Part shown: one piece after another, positions 60,571 through 64,000 of the stretch | Numbering within the stretch: position 1 is the first letter of the stretch | Layout of the letters: each line of letters begins with the position of its first letter | NCBI RefSeq assembly: GCF_030812215.1 | Contig: NZ_JAUSSG010000008.1 | Location: 124,001 to 188,000 of the forward strand | Reading direction: 5' to 3' | Source: Variovorax boronicumulans | GTDB lineage: Bacteria; Pseudomonadota; Gammaproteobacteria; Burkholderiales; Burkholderiaceae_C | Length of the DNA: 64,000 nucleotides | Made by a program: the position numbers and the translations under genes | The notes under the pieces: model-generated | What the model was told of the DNA's origin: nothing | The model's input: only the letters and a program-made list of their open reading frames with translations | The model's database searches: none

Positions 60571-62025
60571 GTGATCCACGGTGAGATCCATCAGAACGTG
60601 CGGCAGTACATCAACGGCCGCTGGGAAACCAGCGCGACCACCGGTGTGAGTGCCAATCCGTCGGACACCAGCGAGGTGGTCGCCGAGTACGCACGTGCCG
60701 ACCGCCGCCAGGCCGAAGCCGCCATCCGCGCGGCCACCGAGGCCTTTCCGCACTGGAGCCACAGCACCCCGCAGCGCCGCGCCGACGTGCTCGACCGCAT
60801 CGGCGCCGAGCTCCTGGCGCGCAAGGACGAACTGGGCCTGCTGCTGGCGCGCGAGCAGGGCAAGACGCTGCCCGAGGCCGTGGCCGAGACGGCGCGCGCG
60901 GGGCAGGTCTTCAAGTTCTTCGCGGGCGAAGCGCTGCGCGGCGGCGGTGGCGAGAACATGGCCTCCACGCGCGCCGGCGTGCAGGTCGACGTGACGCGCG
61001 AGGCGGTCGGCGTGACCGGGCTCATCACGCCGTGGAACGCACCCTTCGTGATTCCCGCCTGGAAGATCGCGCCCGCGCTGGCCCATGGCAACAGCGTGGT
61101 GTTCAAGCCGGCCGAGCTGGTGCCGGCCTGCGGCTGGGCGCTGGCCGAGATCATCAGCCGCGCGGGCCTCCCGGCGGGCGCCTTCAACCTCGTGATGGGC
61201 AGCGGCCGCGAAGTGGGCCAGGCGCTGGTCGACAGCGCACTGGTCGATGCGCTGAGCTTCACAGGCTCCGCCGCCAACGGCGAGCGCGTGCTGCAGGCGG
61301 CCGCCACCCGGCGCGCGAAGGTGCAGCTGGAAACCGGCGGCAAGAACGCGCTCGTGGTGCTGGCCGATGCCGACCTCGACCGCGCGGTCGACTGCGCGGT
61401 GCAGGGCGCCTACTTTTCCGCCGGCCAGCGCTGCACGGCATCGAGCCGGCTCATCGTCGAGGCGGCTGTGCACGACGCCTTCGTGGCGAAGCTGCGCCAG
61501 CGCCTGAAGACACTGAAGATCGGCCACGCCCTCGAGCGCGGCATCGACATCGGCCCGGTGGCCGACGAAGAGCGCCTGGCGATGAATCTCGCGTGGGTCG
61601 ACATCGCGCGGGAAGAAGGGGCAGAGCATGTGTGGGGCGGCGAGGCGCTCGAGCGCTCGACGCCCGGCCACTACATGAGCCCCGCGCTGTTCCTCGCGAA
61701 GCCGGCGCACCGCATCGCGCGGGAAGAAATCTTCGGCCCCCTGGCCTGCGTGCTGCGCGCCGACGACTACGACCAGGCGCTGGCGCTGTGCAACGACACG
61801 CCCTTCGGGCTCTGCGCGGGCATCTGCACCAATTCGCTCAAGCACGCGATGCATTTCAGGCGCCATGCCGTGGTCGGCATGACGATGGTCAATCTGCCGA
61901 CCGCGGGGGTGGACTTCCACGTGCCCTTCGGCGGCCGCAAGGGGTCGGGCTACGGGCCGCGCGAACAAGGGCGCCATGCCGCGGAGTTCTACACGACCGT
62001 GAAGACCGGCTACATGCTGGCCTGA
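60571..62025 (+). CDS. 2-oxoglutarate semialdehyde dehydrogenase-like aldehyde dehydrogenase
   Basis: 484 residues from GTG 60571. GVTGLITPWNAPFVIPAWKI is the ALDH signature, VQLETGGKNALVVLADADLD carries the catalytic Glu and AYFSAGQRCTASSRLIVEAA the catalytic Cys288. The C-terminal VDFHVPFGGRKGSGYGPREQ is typical of 2-oxoglutarate-semialdehyde dehydrogenases ending the non-phosphorylative arabinose/xylose (Weimberg-type) pathways. It would yield 2-oxoglutarate. The dehydratases linking it to the lactonase product are not in the window. Confidence 0.93.
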   Translation: MIHGEIHQNVRQYINGRWETSATTGVSANPSDTSEVVAEYARADRRQAEAAIRAATEAFPHWSHSTPQRRADVLDRIGAELLARKDELGLLLAREQGKTLPEAVAETARAGQVFKFFAGEALRGGGGENMASTRAGVQVDVTREAVGVTGLITPWNAPFVIPAWKIAPALAHGNSVVFKPAELVPACGWALAEIISRAGLPAGAFNLVMGSGREVGQALVDSALVDALSFTGSAANGERVLQAAATRRAKVQLETGGKNALVVLADADLDRAVDCAVQGAYFSAGQRCTASSRLIVEAAVHDAFVAKLRQRLKTLKIGHALERGIDIGPVADEERLAMNLAWVDIAREEGAEHVWGGEALERSTPGHYMSPALFLAKPAHRIAREEIFGPLACVLRADDYDQALALCNDTPFGLCAGICTNSLKHAMHFRRHAVVGMTMVNLPTAGVDFHVPFGGRKGSGYGPREQGRHAAEFYTTVKTGYMLA

Positions 62026-62088
62026 CGGACGGGGTTTCATCGAGTACGCCATCACACGAACCACAGACTCATCAAGAAGGAGACAGCC

Positions 62089-63054
62089 ATGACCATGAAT
62101 CGCCGCACCCTCAACACCGCGCTCGCCGCCGCCGCTCTCGGCGGCATGCTGCCGGCCTCCGTCCTCGCGCAGAAGAAGCTCGTGCTCGGCTTCGCGCAGG
62201 TGGGCGCCGAGAGCGAATGGCGCACCGCCAACACCGAGTCGATCAAGTCCTCGGCCAAGGAGGCGGGCATCGAGCTCAAGTTCTCCGACGCGCAGCAAAA
62301 GCAGGAGAACCAGATCAAGGCGATCCGCTCGTACATCGCGCAGAAGGTCGACGTGATCGCGTTCTCGCCGGTGGTCGAATCGGGTTGGGAAACCGTGCTG
62401 CGCGAAGCCAAGGCCGCCAAGATCCCGGTGGTGCTGACCGACCGCTCGGTGAACACCAAGGACGACACGCTCTACGTGACCTTCATGGGCTCCGACTTCG
62501 TCGAGGAAGGCCGCAAGGCCGGCCGCTGGCTCGTCGAGAAGATGAAGGACCAGAAGGGCGAGGTGAACATCGTCGAGCTGCAGGGCACCGTGGGCTCCGC
62601 GCCGGCCATCGACCGCAAGAAGGGCTTCGAGGAAATCATCAAGGCCGACCCGAAGTTCAAGATCATCCGCTCGCAGACCGGCGACTTCACCCGCGCCAAG
62701 GGCAAGGAAGTGATGGAAGCCTTCCTCAAGGCCGACGGCAAGAAGATCAACGTGCTCTTCGCGCACAACGACGACATGGCGATCGGCGCGATCCAGGCCA
62801 TCGAGGAAGCCGGCATGAAGCCTGCGAAGGACATCACCATCATCTCCATCGACGGGGTGAAGGGCGCGTTCGAAGCCATGATCGCCGGCAAGCTCAATGT
62901 GTCGGTGGAATGCAGCCCGCTGCTCGGGCCGCAGCTCATGCAGGCCGTGAAGGACATCAAGGCCGGCAAGCCGCTGCCCAAGCGCATCGTGACCGAAGAG
63001 GGCATCTTCCCGATGGAAGTGGCCGCAAAAGAATTCCCGAACCGCAAATATTGA
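62089..63054 (+). CDS. Periplasmic sugar-binding protein of an ABC importer (YtfQ-like)
   Basis: 321 residues. The signal peptide ends PASVLAQ. Peripla_BP_4 fold: KLVLGFAQVGAESEWRTANT, VDVIAFSPVVESGWETVLRE, VNIVELQGTVGSAPAIDRKK and VLFAHNDDMAIGAIQAIEEA. This matches the galactofuranose-binding YtfQ type. AAGGAGA stands before the ATG. It follows the ALDH gene in the same direction. No ABC ATPase or permease follows directly; a repeat and a second binding protein come next. Confidence 0.94.
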   Translation: MTMNRRTLNTALAAAALGGMLPASVLAQKKLVLGFAQVGAESEWRTANTESIKSSAKEAGIELKFSDAQQKQENQIKAIRSYIAQKVDVIAFSPVVESGWETVLREAKAAKIPVVLTDRSVNTKDDTLYVTFMGSDFVEEGRKAGRWLVEKMKDQKGEVNIVELQGTVGSAPAIDRKKGFEEIIKADPKFKIIRSQTGDFTRAKGKEVMEAFLKADGKKINVLFAHNDDMAIGAIQAIEEAGMKPAKDITIISIDGVKGAFEAMIAGKLNVSVECSPLLGPQLMQAVKDIKAGKPLPKRIVTEEGIFPMEVAAKEFPNRKY

Positions 63055-63055
63055 G

Positions 63056-63150
63056 TACTCCCCCAGGCTACGCGCACTTCGTGTCGCTTCGCCAACCCCC
63101 TCGCCGGGGGCAACACCAGCGGCCCGGCAAAGCCGGTTCCGCGGTGTTCC
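63056..63150 (+). repeat. Dispersed hairpin repeat, family B copy 3
   Basis: Begins TACTCCCCCAGGCTACGCGC. The hairpin at 63112-63148 has outer arms AACACC/GGTGTT, then GCGG/CCGC and CGGC/GCCG. It lies between two tandem sugar-binding-protein genes, where it might protect or attenuate the transcript. Confidence 0.85.
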
Positions 63151-63196
63151 TTGAAAAAGACAACGCCCATCAAAGAAAGACGGAGTTCATCGCACC

Positions 63197-64000
63197 ATGA
63201 AACGCAACTTCCTCAAGGCCTCGCTCGCGGGCCTGGCCTTCGCCATCGTCGGCTTCACGCCCCTTGCCAATGCGCAGGACAAGGGCCTGATCGCCATCTC
63301 GATGCCTACCAAGTCGTCGGCCCGCTGGATCGCCGACGGCGCGAACATGGTCAAGTACTTCAAGGACAAGGGCTACAAGACCGACCTGCAGTACGCGGAC
63401 GACGACATCCCGAACCAGCTCGCGCAGATCGAGAACATGGTGACCAAGGGCTCCAAGGTGCTGGTGATCGCGGCCATCGACGGCACCACGCTCTCCGACG
63501 TGCTGCAGAAGGCGGCCGACAAGGGCGTGAAGGTCATCGCGTACGACCGGCTCATCAAGGGCTCCAAGAACGTCGACTACTACGCCACCTTCGACAACTT
63601 CCAGGTCGGCGTGCTGCAGGCGCAGTCCATCGAGGCGGCGCTGGGGTTGAAGAGCGGCAAGGGCCCGTTCAACATCGAGCTGTTCGGCGGCTCGCCGGAC
63701 GACAACAACGCCTTCTTCTTCTACAACGGCGCGATGTCGGTGCTGGAGCCCTACATCAAGAGCGGCAAGCTCGTGGTGCGCAGCAAGCAGATGGGCATGG
63801 ACAAGGTCGGCACGCTGCGCTGGGACGGCGCCGTGGCGCAGGCGCGCATGGACAACCTGCTGTCGGCCTACTACACCAAGGACCGCGTGGATGCGGTGCT
63901 GTCGCCGTACGACGGCCTGTCCATCGGCATCCTGTCGTCGCTCAAGGGCGTGGGCTACGGCTCGGGTTCGCAGCCGATGCCCGTCGTCTCGGGCCAGGAC
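63197..64000 (+). CDS. chvE: ChvE-like multiple-sugar-binding periplasmic receptor, C-terminus beyond the window
   Basis: 268 codons visible of about 350. The signal peptide ends PLANAQD. LIAISMPTKSSARWIADGAN, QYADDDIPNQLAQIENMVTK, VKVIAYDRLIKGSKNVDYYA and FNIELFGGSPDDNNAFFFYN are ChvE/GguA-system motifs; ChvE binds arabinose, galactose, xylose and glucose. With the GbpR-like LysR nearby, the pairing known from Agrobacterium is reproduced. The importer genes are probably just beyond the right edge. Symbol by resemblance. Confidence 0.92.
   Translation, partial: MKRNFLKASLAGLAFAIVGFTPLANAQDKGLIAISMPTKSSARWIADGANMVKYFKDKGYKTDLQYADDDIPNQLAQIENMVTKGSKVLVIAAIDGTTLSDVLQKAADKGVKVIAYDRLIKGSKNVDYYATFDNFQVGVLQAQSIEAALGLKSGKGPFNIELFGGSPDDNNAFFFYNGAMSVLEPYIKSGKLVVRSKQMGMDKVGTLRWDGAVAQARMDNLLSAYYTKDRVDAVLSPYDGLSIGILSSLKGVGYGSGSQPMPVVSGQD

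Overview
The window is GC-rich, densely coded chromosomal DNA from a betaproteobacterium, most like the Comamonadaceae (Variovorax/Acidovorax type). This rests on remembered protein families (BLUF and DUF2917 proteins, GbpR-type LysR, 1200-residue indolepyruvate oxidoreductase, ChvE-type receptor), on strong GC3 bias, and on short dispersed intergenic repeats. No rRNA, tRNA, CRISPR array, insertion sequence or phage gene was seen.

Layout. 1-4142 (minus): trehalose operon otsB, GH15 glycosidase, otsA (cut by the left edge). 4302-13556: hybrid histidine kinase, CCA-adding enzyme, OmpW-like porin behind twin 14-bp palindromes, GST, MgtC-like protein, lytic transglycosylase, 5-formyl-THF cyclo-ligase, LysR. 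13732-16318: DUF2917 protein, BLUF photoreceptor, Crp/Fnr regulator, DUF6279 lipoprotein. 16335-20830: glmU and glmS (UDP-GlcNAc supply), each next to an Lrp/AsnC gene. 20923-24525: fused indolepyruvate:ferredoxin oxidoreductase.

24526-39482 is an AT-richer exopolysaccharide region. An OmpR-type regulator with a degenerate receiver and a small membrane protein precede a palindrome-rich leader. Then come Wza-, Wzb- and Wzc-like genes, a second leader, and a coupled operon: priming sugar transferase, Wzy candidate, pyruvyl transferase, GT4, exported PslG-like hydrolase, Wzx flippase, PhyH dioxygenase and AhpD-like protein.

39483-49330 holds a complex hairpin repeat, PutA without a DNA-binding domain and its divergent XRE-cupin regulator with a GNAT, DUF2147, LysE exporter, old yellow enzyme, and an EamA transporter divergent from a LysR.

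49540-57517 is the most unusual part. An OmpA-family protein precedes a coupled trio: a 1589-residue protein joining an alpha/alpha-toroid-like region, a CapA metallophosphatase-like domain and a MurF-like Mur ligase; a predicted alpha/beta-hydrolase lipoprotein; and aldose 1-epimerase. CapA plus a Mur-type ligase recalls poly-gamma-glutamate capsule synthesis, but here they form one polypeptide with no membrane partner, so the product is unknown.

57527-64000 is a sugar-oxidation module: lactonase, SDR sugar dehydrogenase, GbpR-like LysR, 2-oxoglutarate-semialdehyde dehydrogenase and two periplasmic sugar-binding proteins (the second cut by the right edge). Its two divergent promoter regions share an 11-bp motif. 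The galM at the end of the CapA/Mur operon would fit the same pathway.
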